Of a stretch of 64,000 nt of DNA, positions 8,559-16,354 are shown piece after piece. Made by a program: the position numbers and the translations under genes. Position 1 is the first letter of the stretch; every line of letters starts with the position of its first letter. Below the pieces are notes generated by a model, which saw only the letters and a list, made by a program, of their open reading frames with translations, was not told where the DNA came from and ran no database searches. The stretch covers positions 62,001 to 126,000 of the forward strand of contig CAVSUY010000009.1 in NCBI GenBank assembly GCA_963731035.1. Reading direction: 5' to 3'. The DNA comes from JAANXG01 sp963731035 (GTDB taxonomy: Bacteria; Pseudomonadota; Gammaproteobacteria; Arenicellales; JAANXG01).

Positions 8559-10073
8559 ATGGCCAACGAAAATAAACGACACGAAGGCGGGGTAAGCTAT
8601 CACGTACCCGACCAGGACTACTTTGAAAAAAGAGGGCTGAAGCGCCACGCCGGCGTTTTCTCATTGTGGGCACTCGGCGTGGGTGCCGTTATCTCGGGTG
8701 ACTTCTCCGGCTGGAACCTCGGTTTTGCCGTGGGCGGCTGGGGCGGCATGCTGGTGGGGACGATCCTCATCGCGATCATGTATCTGGGCTTGACCTACTC
8801 GATCGCGGAGATGAGCCCCGCCCTGCCGCATACCGGGGGCGCCTATTCATTTGCACGCACGGCCTTCGGCCCATGGGGAGGTTTCATTACCGGGGTCGCC
8901 GAGAACATCGAATACGTGCTCACCCCGGCGGTGGTGGTCTACTTCATCGGGACCTACATGACCGCCATCACCGGCACGCCGGACGCCTACCAGCCGCTGT
9001 GGTGGCTGGTTGGCTATATCATCTTCGTGGGACTGAACGTCCGCGGTGTGGCCTTGTCGTTCATGGTGACGGTAGTCGTCACGCTGATAGCGCTGGCGAT
9101 CCTCGTGTTCTTCTTCATCAGCGCGCTGGGCTCCGGTGAATTCAATTTCGCCCAGAACGCCATGAACATCGGGGTTGGGCCCGACGGTGCCGCGATGGCG
9201 CTTCCCGACGGCAACGGTCCCTTCCTGCCTTTCGGCCTTCATGGTATTTTCGCGGCGATGCCTTTCGCCGTGTGGCTGTTCCTGGCCATCGAGCAGCTGC
9301 CGCTGGCCTCCGAGGAGTCGGTCGACCCGAAGCGTGATATGCCCAAGGGCATCATGCTCGGCATGTTTACACTGCTTGCCACCGGTTTTCTGATCCTGAT
9401 CATCAACCCCGCCCTGCCGGACGGTGCTTTCGCCTACGGCACTTCGGGGGAACCGATCCTCGATGGCTTCCGGGCCATCTACGGCACCGGCTGGGCGAAG
9501 ATACTGTCGCTGTTCGCGGTCGCGGGACTGGTGGCGAGCTTTCACGCCATCATCTTCGCCTACGGGAGACAGATCTATTCCCTGAGCCGGGCGGGATATT
9601 TCCCACACTTCCTGTCCGTCACCCACGGTGAACACAAGACGCCCAACGTCGCCCTGCTGGCGGGTTCCCTGGTCGGCTTTCTGGTGATGCTGGTCATCTG
9701 GTTTACTCAGGGCGGTCAAGACGCCGGCACCTACATCGGCGGCACACTGCTCAACATGGCCGTGTTCGGAGCGATGTTCTCCTACTTGTTGCAGGGCCTG
9801 ACTTTCCTGCGCCTGCGCAGCAAGTTCCCGAACATTGAGCGGCCCTATACGAGCCCGTTCGGTGTGCTGGGGGCGAGCCTGACGGTCATCATCGCCATCC
9901 TCACCATCGGCTTCCAGTTCACCGATCCGCTGTACCGTCAGGGCATCATCGGTGTGGCGATCTGGTATGCGCTGGCCATCGTCTACTTCGGCGCCTACGG
10001 CCGCACGACGCTCGTGTACTCGCCGGAGGAAGAGTTCGCGGTCAAGCATCGCGAAGGCGCATCATCCATGTAA
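8559..10073 (+). CDS. Ethanolamine permease-type APC transporter
   Basis: Inner-membrane amino acid/polyamine/organocation permease of 504 residues with about 12 hydrophobic segments. The N-terminus (YFEKRGLKRHAGVFSLWAL, then GAVISGDFSGWNLG) matches the ethanolamine permease (Eat) subgroup, which imports ethanolamine by ion or proton coupling. Other APC substrates cannot be excluded. No ethanolamine ammonia-lyase genes are beside it. The only possible metabolic partners here are the choline/ethanolamine-kinase-like genes at 54.2 and 57.6 kb. A stem-loop follows the gene. Confidence 0.85.
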   Translation: MANENKRHEGGVSYHVPDQDYFEKRGLKRHAGVFSLWALGVGAVISGDFSGWNLGFAVGGWGGMLVGTILIAIMYLGLTYSIAEMSPALPHTGGAYSFARTAFGPWGGFITGVAENIEYVLTPAVVVYFIGTYMTAITGTPDAYQPLWWLVGYIIFVGLNVRGVALSFMVTVVVTLIALAILVFFFISALGSGEFNFAQNAMNIGVGPDGAAMALPDGNGPFLPFGLHGIFAAMPFAVWLFLAIEQLPLASEESVDPKRDMPKGIMLGMFTLLATGFLILIINPALPDGAFAYGTSGEPILDGFRAIYGTGWAKILSLFAVAGLVASFHAIIFAYGRQIYSLSRAGYFPHFLSVTHGEHKTPNVALLAGSLVGFLVMLVIWFTQGGQDAGTYIGGTLLNMAVFGAMFSYLLQGLTFLRLRSKFPNIERPYTSPFGVLGASLTVIIAILTIGFQFTDPLYRQGIIGVAIWYALAIVYFGAYGRTTLVYSPEEEFAVKHREGASSM

Positions 10074-10107
10074 GTTGTCGATGTAGCCGAAGTTGTCTAC
10101 GTGCGAT

Positions 10108-10138
10108 TGCCGGGCCGCGCTTGAAACGCGGTCCGGCA
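10108..10138 (+). terminator. Stem-loop after the permease gene
   Basis: A 12-bp GC-rich stem (10108-10119 with 10127-10138, one G-U pair) and 7-base loop lie 35 bases after the permease stop. No T-run follows, so it may be an mRNA-stabilising hairpin rather than an intrinsic terminator. Confidence 0.45.
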
Positions 10139-10151
10139 TCGTCGCACCGGG

Positions 10152-10787
10152 ATGCTCCCCGGTCCGTTCACACCCTTTCCTGCTGTTGTTCCTCTGACGA
10201 CACTGCTCGTGATTCCTGCCGAGACAAATTCTGCACCTGATAGAGCAGCCGCCGCGGAGTTTCCAGCAACCCTCGGAACCCGTGAGAAGCTGAGCACGTT
10301 CATAGTCGGCTATGGGGTTGGTATCGGCATCCCGTTGATCCTCGGCATCGTCTTCTCAACAGCTTTCCACCACACGGCAGCACTCCTGTTTCCGCTTGTA
10401 TTCGCTTCGGTACTCCTGCTTTGTTACCTCCTTCATCCAACCGGATTCGTGGTCACTGCCAAAGAGATAACCGTCGTCCGGCACCTGATGCCGTATGCCG
10501 TCGCCCTCAATCGACTCGAATCCATCGCCTGCCCGGCCTCGCGTCCAGAAGGGTTCACAATCGGACTGCTCCGGGTCGTCGGGATCTATGGGACGTTCGG
10601 GATCTTCTGGAACCGCGGGTGGGGCGTGTACCGGGTGTTCGTGACCGACCACTCCAAGCAGGTCGAGCTGGCGCTCACCGGCGGCTCGCATGTCATCGTC
10701 TCTCCGGCCGATCCGGCGGCGTTCGTCGCCGCAGTGCGAAATTCCGCGTCGCGGGCCGGTGTGGCACTGAAGCCGGGAGGCACATGA
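10152..10787 (+). CDS. Membrane protein with bacterial PH-like domain
   Basis: Up to 211 residues. Two hydrophobic helices (about 52-75 and 82-103) are followed by a soluble region. Segments such as FVVTAKEITVVRHLMPYAVAL, the GTFGIFWNRGWGVYRVFVT stretch, and HVIVSPADPAAFVAAVR are typical of bacterial PH (YdbS/bPH) domains that follow membrane helices. The function of such proteins is generally unknown. GTG 10209 would remove an unusual Pro/Thr-rich leader and is a credible alternative start. Confidence 0.65.
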   Translation: MLPGPFTPFPAVVPLTTLLVIPAETNSAPDRAAAAEFPATLGTREKLSTFIVGYGVGIGIPLILGIVFSTAFHHTAALLFPLVFASVLLLCYLLHPTGFVVTAKEITVVRHLMPYAVALNRLESIACPASRPEGFTIGLLRVVGIYGTFGIFWNRGWGVYRVFVTDHSKQVELALTGGSHVIVSPADPAAFVAAVRNSASRAGVALKPGGT

Positions 10788-10842
10788 GGGGACGGAGCGA
10801 CAGGGAATGGAAGGCCCACACGGGTGATCAACGAGCGCTGTG

Positions 10843-10848
10843 TATAAT
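10843..10848 (+). promoter_or_regulatory. Candidate -10 element
   Basis: A consensus TATAAT lies 50 bases before the GTG start of the small Cys-rich protein. No convincing -35 is seen at the proper distance. Confidence 0.3.
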
Positions 10849-10898
10849 TCGCATCCAATGAATTGTTCGTTGGATACCCGTTTGACGGGAACTGGAAA

Positions 10899-11108
10899 GT
10901 GACGATACCGGTGCTGGAATCCACAATCACCTGTCCGCGGTGCGGATTCCGCAAGAGTGAGACGATGCCGACGAACGCCTGCCAGTGGTTCTATGACTGC
11001 AACGGCTGTGGGTCGCTGTTGAAGCCGCTTCCCGGCGACTGTTGCGTCTTTTGCTCTTACGGCTCGGTCAAGTGTCCGCCGAAGCAGCAAGGCGATGGGT
11101 GCTGTTGA
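10899..11108 (+). CDS. Small Cys-rich protein with GDCCVFCSYG motif
   Basis: A protein of about 69 residues from GTG 10899 (TTG 10863 is an alternative). It has an N-terminal CPRCG zinc-ribbon half, a second pair in YDCNGCGSLL, then GDCCVFCSYGSVKCPP and a terminal CC. The pattern matches a small widespread family of unknown function that I recall often lying in metal-resistance or mercury-related neighbourhoods. No metal genes are adjacent here. Twelve cysteines in about 70 residues imply one or two bound metal ions. Starting at 10899 matches the usual family length and begins just before the first CxxC. Confidence 0.7.
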   Translation: MTIPVLESTITCPRCGFRKSETMPTNACQWFYDCNGCGSLLKPLPGDCCVFCSYGSVKCPPKQQGDGCC

Positions 11109-11122
11109 AAAGAGATGACGTC

Positions 11123-11293
11123 GTGAAACATGCCAAACATCTTGCCTTGGCGCTCGTCGCCCTGCCGGTATCGACGTTCGCTTCCTGCAAACCGTTGCAT
11201 CGGCTGAACGAGGGCTGCCGTAAAGAGTTTATCGACTGGTATCAATTGCACTCCAGCCGGCCATTGATGACGGCCCTCGCGGAGGTCCTGTGA
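11123..11293 (+). CDS. Possible small lipoprotein
   Basis: A 56-codon frame starting GTG 11123, 14 bases after the Cys-rich gene. The N-terminus MKHAKHLALALVALPVSTFA then SC resembles a short lipoprotein signal with Cys at residue 22. The remainder (RLNEGCRKEFIDWYQLH) is not recognised. It could be a real small gene or chance coding; the signal-like start is the only support. Confidence 0.4.
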   Translation: MKHAKHLALALVALPVSTFASCKPLHRLNEGCRKEFIDWYQLHSSRPLMTALAEVL

Positions 11294-11330
11294 GAGTCCT
11301 GTCCAGAATACCGCAAGCGAGGAAGCTCCA

Positions 11331-11750
11331 ATGCAGGTTGTAGAGTACGGTCTGCCGATTCAACTGGCGGCGGCGAAACGGGTTATCGAGGCCGCCGAGA
11401 AGGAAGCGGCGGCAAGCGGCTGGGCGATGGTGATCGCCATCGTGGACAGCACTGGCCATCTCGTCGCGCTGCACAAGATGGACCATGCACAATACGGCAG
11501 CGTGGAAATCGCCCAGGCCAAGGCACGGACCGCGGTGAATCTCAAGCGTCCAACGAAAGTACTCCAGGACGGCGTGGCCGAAGGTGGAATCGGTCTTCGG
11601 ATGTTATCGGTGGAGGGCTTGTCGGCCCTGGAAGGCGGTGTCCTGCTGATGGACGAGGATCGCATCGTCGGCGGAATCGGGGTATCCGGCGCCGATTCCA
11701 CCCAGGACGCTCAAGTGGCCATGGCCGGAGTCCGGGCTCTCAGCGGCTGA
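11331..11750 (+). CDS. GlcG/HbpS-family (DUF336) protein
   Basis: A 139-residue single-domain protein of the Haem_degrading/GlcG family. Markers are AAKRVIEAAEKEAAASGW, AIVDSTGHLVALHKMD, AQAKARTAVNLKRPT and VGGIGVSGADSTQDAQVA. Relatives bind haem, cobalamin or small ligands, or occur as accessory proteins in glycolate and diol loci. No such locus is beside it. The start ATG 11331 is preceded by GGAAGCTCC, an adequate ribosome-binding site. Confidence 0.85.
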   Translation: MQVVEYGLPIQLAAAKRVIEAAEKEAAASGWAMVIAIVDSTGHLVALHKMDHAQYGSVEIAQAKARTAVNLKRPTKVLQDGVAEGGIGLRMLSVEGLSALEGGVLLMDEDRIVGGIGVSGADSTQDAQVAMAGVRALSG

Positions 11751-11929
11751 GCCGGGGTTCACCCTGCACTCCGGACACCAGGGCGATCACGGGGAAACGC
11801 GCTTGCTTTCCGCGGCTGCTGGGCCGCAGGTCGAAGGAACGGGGGCAGGCGTCCGACGACCGCAGGACAATGGACGCGACTTTCGCTAGGGCGTCCGGGT
11901 CGAGACGGCGGGCCCTCGGCCGGCCGCCG

Positions 11930-13456
11930 CTACCATGAATAGCGGACATCGTAGGTGACGGTGGCCTCGGCGCCGGGCTCCACGGTGACGGGAATTTGTA
12001 CGGAACGAGCGTCACGCTTCTTGAAATTCCGGGACGATTTGACGATCTCCCAGTTCACCCAGCGATACATCACCTCGTTGATCTTCACCGTTACCGGTGT
12101 TTCCTTGTGGTTTCGAATCTTGATTTCGAAGGATTCGTCCATGGTCTTCGCCGACGTGTCGAGCCGAAAATCCGTCTGTTTGCGCTCCGCGACGATGTCG
12201 AATGCGTTACCCAGGCCGACTCTGACGTTCTCGTCCCGGGGGGTGTGGTCGATCACGTCCTCGCCGATGAATTCCAGGGAACCGTCCGTGGGGTCCTCCT
12301 TGTTGATGCGTAGCCTGCCGGCGGGGAGCGGCATGCCTAGCCCGGACTTCTCGTCGTTCCTGAATGTCAGGAACACGGCAACGTGGTCGGCCGTGAGCCA
12401 GCCCGGGTTGCGGTTCGTCAAAGGCTTGGACTGATACGGCGGGTAGGCTGGGGGCGCGCCGTAGACATACTCCTTGGAGCAGGATACGCCGCGGGCGGCG
12501 GGGAACAGCTCGAGCTGCTTGGTGGAATTGTCGGGCAGCGAGGTGCGCCCCGGCAGCGTGTATAGGTGGTACTCGAAGAACGGCTTTTCCTGGAAACCGG
12601 GCGGGCCTGGTGCCTTGGCGACAGGCGCGGCCTCCATCATCACCCGCTGGCCGGCGCCGACGATCCGTTGAACGTCCCCGGCTATCAGCTTCAGATGCGC
12701 GTCGGGAAATCCGGCACCGGACTGATTCACGATGCTCACCCAGGCATTGAGGTCCAGCATGCACCGGCCCTTGTCGTCTCCCTTCAAGGTCGCGTTGTAA
12801 TCGGTCCACCATGTCATGCCGTCGGTCTGATAGCTGATCTGGAGCTTCCGTTTTCCGGCAGTGGCGCTTTGAACGTGCCACACCAGGGTCGGTTTGGTGA
12901 TCAGTCCACCCGGCAGCTCAGGCAGCTTGATGTCCCGGTAGCCATTGACGATCTGCACACCGCCGCCGGCCTGCCGCAGGACCAGCCCGCCGTCGGTGCT
13001 GAGCAGGGTCCCGGTGACCTGGGTGTCGCCGCCGGCACCGTCCCGCGTGACGGTGATCTCCCGGTTCAGGTACCGGTCCAGGAGCTTGGCCGAGCTCACC
13101 AGGTCGAACTCGAAATTCTGCTCCAGGACACGCATCGTATCCTTCTGATCGTCGAGCAGCCGGATGCTGACGGTGGTCGGATCGATGAGGCTCGCCACGT
13201 CCTGCACCCGCAGCTGCGAGGCGCCCTGAGGCAACTCGGCGGCTTGGGTTTGGCGAACGACCGCGTAACCGGGGACCGATCCGGGCTGGCGGCGGCCTGC
13301 GGGCCGGTAGAGCGACGGGTCCACGGCACCGGGCTGGCTACGGCTGTAAATGGTCAAAGAGTAATCGGTCGCGGTATCCGCGCGAACAGGACCGGTCGGA
13401 AATGGGGCCGCGACGATAATCGCGGTGACGGCGAGGGCCGCGGGCAGGCGTATCAA
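11930..13456 (-). CDS. Secreted DUF4139 domain protein
   Basis: A 508-residue protein with a clear signal peptide (MIRLPAALAVTAIIVAAPF, cleaved near VRA-DT). DUF4139-type features are LTIYSRSQPGAV near the mature N-terminus, ISYQTDGMTWWTDYNATL in the middle, and a C-terminal beta-rich region ending ATVTYDVRYSW. Relatives are periplasmic or secreted and of unknown function. It is transcribed convergently with the GlcG-like gene. It lies downstream of the phasin gene, but the phasin terminator separates them. Confidence 0.85.
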   Translation of the reverse strand: MIRLPAALAVTAIIVAAPFPTGPVRADTATDYSLTIYSRSQPGAVDPSLYRPAGRRQPGSVPGYAVVRQTQAAELPQGASQLRVQDVASLIDPTTVSIRLLDDQKDTMRVLEQNFEFDLVSSAKLLDRYLNREITVTRDGAGGDTQVTGTLLSTDGGLVLRQAGGGVQIVNGYRDIKLPELPGGLITKPTLVWHVQSATAGKRKLQISYQTDGMTWWTDYNATLKGDDKGRCMLDLNAWVSIVNQSGAGFPDAHLKLIAGDVQRIVGAGQRVMMEAAPVAKAPGPPGFQEKPFFEYHLYTLPGRTSLPDNSTKQLELFPAARGVSCSKEYVYGAPPAYPPYQSKPLTNRNPGWLTADHVAVFLTFRNDEKSGLGMPLPAGRLRINKEDPTDGSLEFIGEDVIDHTPRDENVRVGLGNAFDIVAERKQTDFRLDTSAKTMDESFEIKIRNHKETPVTVKINEVMYRWVNWEIVKSSRNFKKRDARSVQIPVTVEPGAEATVTYDVRYSW

Positions 13457-13541
13457 TGAGTTCTCCGGTTCCGTATCTTTATCGTACTCCTAACGCAACA
13501 GCCGCCCCTTCGGTTGCCAGACTCGCTTGCCGGACAATAAA

Positions 13542-13573
13542 AAACCCGCACCCCCCGAAAGGGGTGCGGGTTT
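13542..13573 (-). terminator. Intrinsic terminator of the phasin gene
   Basis: A perfect 13-bp stem (13542-13554 with 13561-13573) with a 6-base loop is followed on the minus strand by TTTTTTATT. It lies 36 bases after the phasin stop. This is a textbook Rho-independent terminator and insulates the DUF4139 gene. Confidence 0.9.
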
Positions 13574-13609
13574 GTGGTAGCGCCGAAGCGCACCAGAGGG
13601 CACCTTGTC

Positions 13610-14002
13610 TTAGGCGGCGGACGCCTTCTTCGCGGAAGCCTCGACCTTCTTGGTCGCTTCGCTGGCGGCCTTGTTGGCCTGCGCGAAGCCCTTCTCAAAC
13701 CACGCCTTGTACTGCTCACCGACCTTCTGGGCCAGTTCCACGTTCTTCTTGGCCAGGTCCATCGCCTTGCCGGCATACTCGTCGGTCAGGGCAGCCTGCT
13801 TGGACCAGAATTCCTTGACGTCCTTGGTTTCCTGGGCCAGCTTGACCTGGCTGGCGCCGCCTTCTACACACAGGTTCACGGCGGCCACATGGCGCTCGAT
13901 CACCTCTTCGGCGAGCTTGCTGTTGATCTCACTCAGGCTCTTGGTCGCTTCCACGGCGTTCTTGCTAAAGTCATTGATTGTATTGACGAAATCCTGTTGC
14001 AT
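13610..14002 (-). CDS. phaP: Phasin, PHA granule coat protein
   Basis: A 130-residue amphipathic helical protein of the phasin family (FVNTINDFSKNAVEATKSL, then DLAKKNVELAQKVGEQYKA), with the common Lys/Ala-rich tail (KKVEASAKKASAA). Phasins coat polyhydroxyalkanoate granules and limit coalescence. It has its own promoter with a PhaR-type dyad across the -10 (14047-14104) and its own terminator. This is the expected control for a gene induced when polymer titrates PhaR. Confidence 0.93.
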   Translation of the reverse strand: MQQDFVNTINDFSKNAVEATKSLSEINSKLAEEVIERHVAAVNLCVEGGASQVKLAQETKDVKEFWSKQAALTDEYAGKAMDLAKKNVELAQKVGEQYKAWFEKGFAQANKAASEATKKVEASAKKASAA

Positions 14003-14046
14003 GATCGAATCACCTCATATGTTCGGTTTGTGAGTCGCTGCAGTGA

Positions 14047-14104
14047 ATGCTGCACTGCACCAATTGATGCAATGCAGCATAGGGCTTGGTAGGTGATCCG
14101 TCAA
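14047..14104 (-). promoter_or_regulatory. phaP promoter overlapped by a PhaR-type operator
   Basis: On the minus strand the -35 TTGACG (14099-14104) and -10 TATGCT (14076-14081) are 17 bases apart. A 13-bp inverted repeat, ATGCTGCACTGCA with one mismatch (14047-14059 and 14068-14080), covers the -10 and the start region. PhaR of other bacteria binds TGC-rich CTGC/GCAG dyads, so this is the likely repressor site. Confidence 0.75.
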
Positions 14105-14154
14105 GCCTTGAAACGATAAAATCTTTTAAGATTGAGTATTGAAAACTTCAATAT

Positions 14155-14898
14155 TCACGACATGTACATGCCGCCGTTGACGGGCAGGTTGGCCCCGGTT
14201 ATGTAGGCTGTCCGCTCGTCGCAGAGAAAGCCCACGGCCTGCGCGATCTCCGCCGGATGCGCCATGCGCCGCATGGGGATAGTGGCCACGATCTGATCCT
14301 GGATCTCCTCCGGCATAACGGCAGTCATGGGGGTCGCGACATAGCCGGGTGAAATAGTATTGACGGTCACGCCGCGGGAGGCCACCTCCTGGGCCAAGGC
14401 CATAGTGAAGCCGTGGACCCCTGCCTTGGCGGCGGAATAGTTGGTCTGCCCGAACTGGCCCTTCTGGCCATTGACCGAAGAGATGTTGACCACCCGCCCG
14501 AATCCGCGCTCGATCATGCCGTCGACGACATTGCGGGTGACGTTGAACACGCTGTCCAGATTGGTGTTGATGACGGCCTTCCAATTCTCAGGCGCCATCT
14601 TTCGCAGGGTCTTGTCGCGGGTGATTCCCGCGCAGTTCACCAGAATCTCGATGGGTCCGAAACGCTCCTCGACTTCGTGGACCATGGCCTGGCAGGACTC
14701 GAAGTCCGAAACGTCTCCGGAAACGATATGCGCTTCACAACCCTCGTTGCGCATCGTGTCGAGCCAGACTTCGGCCTGCTCCGACTCGTCGGGCAGATAG
14801 CCCGCTATGACGACGCGGTCTTGACGACACAACTCGCGGCACACCTCGGTGCCTATTCCCCCTGTACCCCCTGTAACCAGAGCGACTCTGTGATTCAT
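14155..14898 (-). CDS. phaB: Acetoacetyl-CoA reductase, copy 1
   Basis: NADPH-dependent short-chain dehydrogenase reducing acetoacetyl-CoA to (R)-3-hydroxybutyryl-CoA for polymer synthesis. It has a TGGTGGIG nucleotide-binding loop, NCAGITRDKTLRKM, catalytic Ser in NISSVNGQKGQFG, YSAAK with catalytic Tyr/Lys, and TISPGYVATPM. Length (247) is normal. It has its own promoter and TGC dyad (14933-14985). A second paralogue lies at 15576-16298. Confidence 0.92.
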   Translation of the reverse strand: MNHRVALVTGGTGGIGTEVCRELCRQDRVVIAGYLPDESEQAEVWLDTMRNEGCEAHIVSGDVSDFESCQAMVHEVEERFGPIEILVNCAGITRDKTLRKMAPENWKAVINTNLDSVFNVTRNVVDGMIERGFGRVVNISSVNGQKGQFGQTNYSAAKAGVHGFTMALAQEVASRGVTVNTISPGYVATPMTAVMPEEIQDQIVATIPMRRMAHPAEIAQAVGFLCDERTAYITGANLPVNGGMYMS

Positions 14899-14932
14899 TT
14901 GGGTTACCTCGGTTTGTGCGATCTATTATTGT

Positions 14933-14985
14933 GCACTGCATTGATGCAGTGCGGAAAAATAGTGCATGATTGATCGACTTGTCAA
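14933..14985 (-). promoter_or_regulatory. phaB copy 1 promoter with downstream PhaR-type operator
   Basis: Minus-strand -35 TTGACA (14980-14985), 17-base spacer, -10 CTATTT (14957-14962). Just downstream, over the expected start, is a perfect 8-bp inverted repeat GCACTGCA/TGCAGTGC (14933-14940, 14945-14952). It is the same TGC-rich core seen at phaP and phaA. Confidence 0.7.
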
Positions 14986-15042
14986 CCACCGAACTTGAGG
15001 GCAGGGCTGCCGTCCATTGTGCGGACGACATGGTAAAACAAT

Positions 15043-15528
15043 CTAACTATTTGTTTTATCTTTGTTTTTTTTAGAGTTGCGACCTGTTGCCGCCTGAAAG
15101 AACTGATTTTGAATATCCTGCCAGATCTCCAGATTACGCTGCGTCAACTCGGACATGGCGTTCACCGGGTTGTTTTGCATCGCATCACGAACCTGTTCCT
15201 GGAAGCTCGTCTGCTGCTGCTCGAACAGACGCAGGCTCTGTTCCAGATAACTGGTAAGGGCATCTTGCACGGACGCCCCGTAGAACCGGATGATGCGCGT
15301 GAGAATGTCGGTGGTGAAGACCGGATTGCCACCGCTCTCCTGCTCGGAAATGATCTGCAACAAGATCATCCGCGTGATGTCCTCGCCGGAACTCGCGTCC
15401 TTGACTTCGAACTCTTCTCCCCCCTCTGCGAGTTTCTGGAGATCCGCAAGCGTGATATAGCGGCTCTGCTCCGTGTCGTAGAGCCGCCGGTTCGGATACT
15501 TCTTGATGATGCGCGGTTTAGAGGACAA
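15043..15528 (-). CDS. phaR: PHA synthesis repressor PhaR
   Basis: A 161-residue regulator. An N-terminal PHB_acc_N domain (RIIKKYPNRRLYDTEQSRYI) binds DNA, and the following PHB_acc region (TDILTRIIRFYGASVQDAL) senses polymer. A helical Gln-rich segment (SLRLFEQQQTSFQEQ) follows. The family represses phasin and other pha genes and is released when bound to nascent granules. It is the third gene of a likely phaA-phaB-phaR operon (47-base gap to phaB). Predicted targets are the three TGC dyads in this locus, including its own operon promoter. Confidence 0.94.
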   Translation of the reverse strand: MSSKPRIIKKYPNRRLYDTEQSRYITLADLQKLAEGGEEFEVKDASSGEDITRMILLQIISEQESGGNPVFTTDILTRIIRFYGASVQDALTSYLEQSLRLFEQQQTSFQEQVRDAMQNNPVNAMSELTQRNLEIWQDIQNQFFQAATGRNSKKNKDKTNS

Positions 15529-15575
15529 AGCTGTTACCTGCCTGGGAGTGGGTGATCAACGCACGTAGCGCCGCA

Positions 15576-16298
15576 TCAATACATGTGCTGGCCGCCGTTG
15601 ATCGACAAGGTCGAGCCGGTGACGAAACCGGCATTGTCGGAGACCAGGAACACCACGCCGCGCGCGATCTCGTATGCTTCGCCCAGACGCCCAACGGGGA
15701 TCCGCTCAACGATCTTCTCCAGCACCTTCTCGGGTACCGCCCGCACCATGTCGGTGGCGATATAGCCCGGCGCGATGGCATTCACGGTGATGCCCTTGGC
15801 CGCCCCTTCCTGGGCCAGCGCCTTGGTGAACCCATGGATACCGGACTTGGCGGCAGCATAGTTGACCTGGCCGTACTGGCCGGCCTGGCCGTTGATGGAT
15901 CCAATGTTGACAATCCTTCCGAACTGCCGGTCGCGCATGCCCTTGATAACGGCGTGGCACATGTTGAAGCACGAGCTCAGGTTGGTCTGAACGACTTCGT
16001 TCCACTGCTCGAAGGTCATCTTGTGCATGGTGGCGTCGCGGGTGATGCCGGCGTTGTTCACCAGCACCTCCACGGGACCGTGCTCGGACTCGATTTGGGC
16101 GACGGCGGCCTGGCAGCTCTCGTATTCCGCCACGTCGAACTTGCACACCGGGATGCCGGTCCGGTCCTTGAATTCGGCAGCCGCCTGGTCATTGCCGGCA
16201 TAGCTGGCCACTACCTTGTATCCGGCGTCTTTCAGGGCGATCGAAATCGCCTCACCGATGCCCCGCGTGCCCCCGGTGACTACGGCTAATCTACTCAT
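15576..16298 (-). CDS. phaB: Acetoacetyl-CoA reductase, copy 2
   Basis: A 240-residue SDR close to copy 1 but clearly diverged. It has TGGTRGIGEAI, NNAGITRDATMHKM, catalytic Ser in NIGSINGQAGQYG, YAAAKSGIHGFTKAL, IAPGYIATDMV and the C-terminal NGGQHMY. It lies 56 bases downstream of the thiolase gene and upstream of phaR, so it is the reductase co-transcribed with phaA. It probably supplies most of the monomer flux. Confidence 0.93.
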   Translation of the reverse strand: MSRLAVVTGGTRGIGEAISIALKDAGYKVVASYAGNDQAAAEFKDRTGIPVCKFDVAEYESCQAAVAQIESEHGPVEVLVNNAGITRDATMHKMTFEQWNEVVQTNLSSCFNMCHAVIKGMRDRQFGRIVNIGSINGQAGQYGQVNYAAAKSGIHGFTKALAQEGAAKGITVNAIAPGYIATDMVRAVPEKVLEKIVERIPVGRLGEAYEIARGVVFLVSDNAGFVTGSTLSINGGQHMY

Positions 16299-16354
16299 CG
16301 TTGATCCCCTTGGTTTGGGTCATAAAAAACCTCCGTTCGTTCGGGAGAAGTCCG

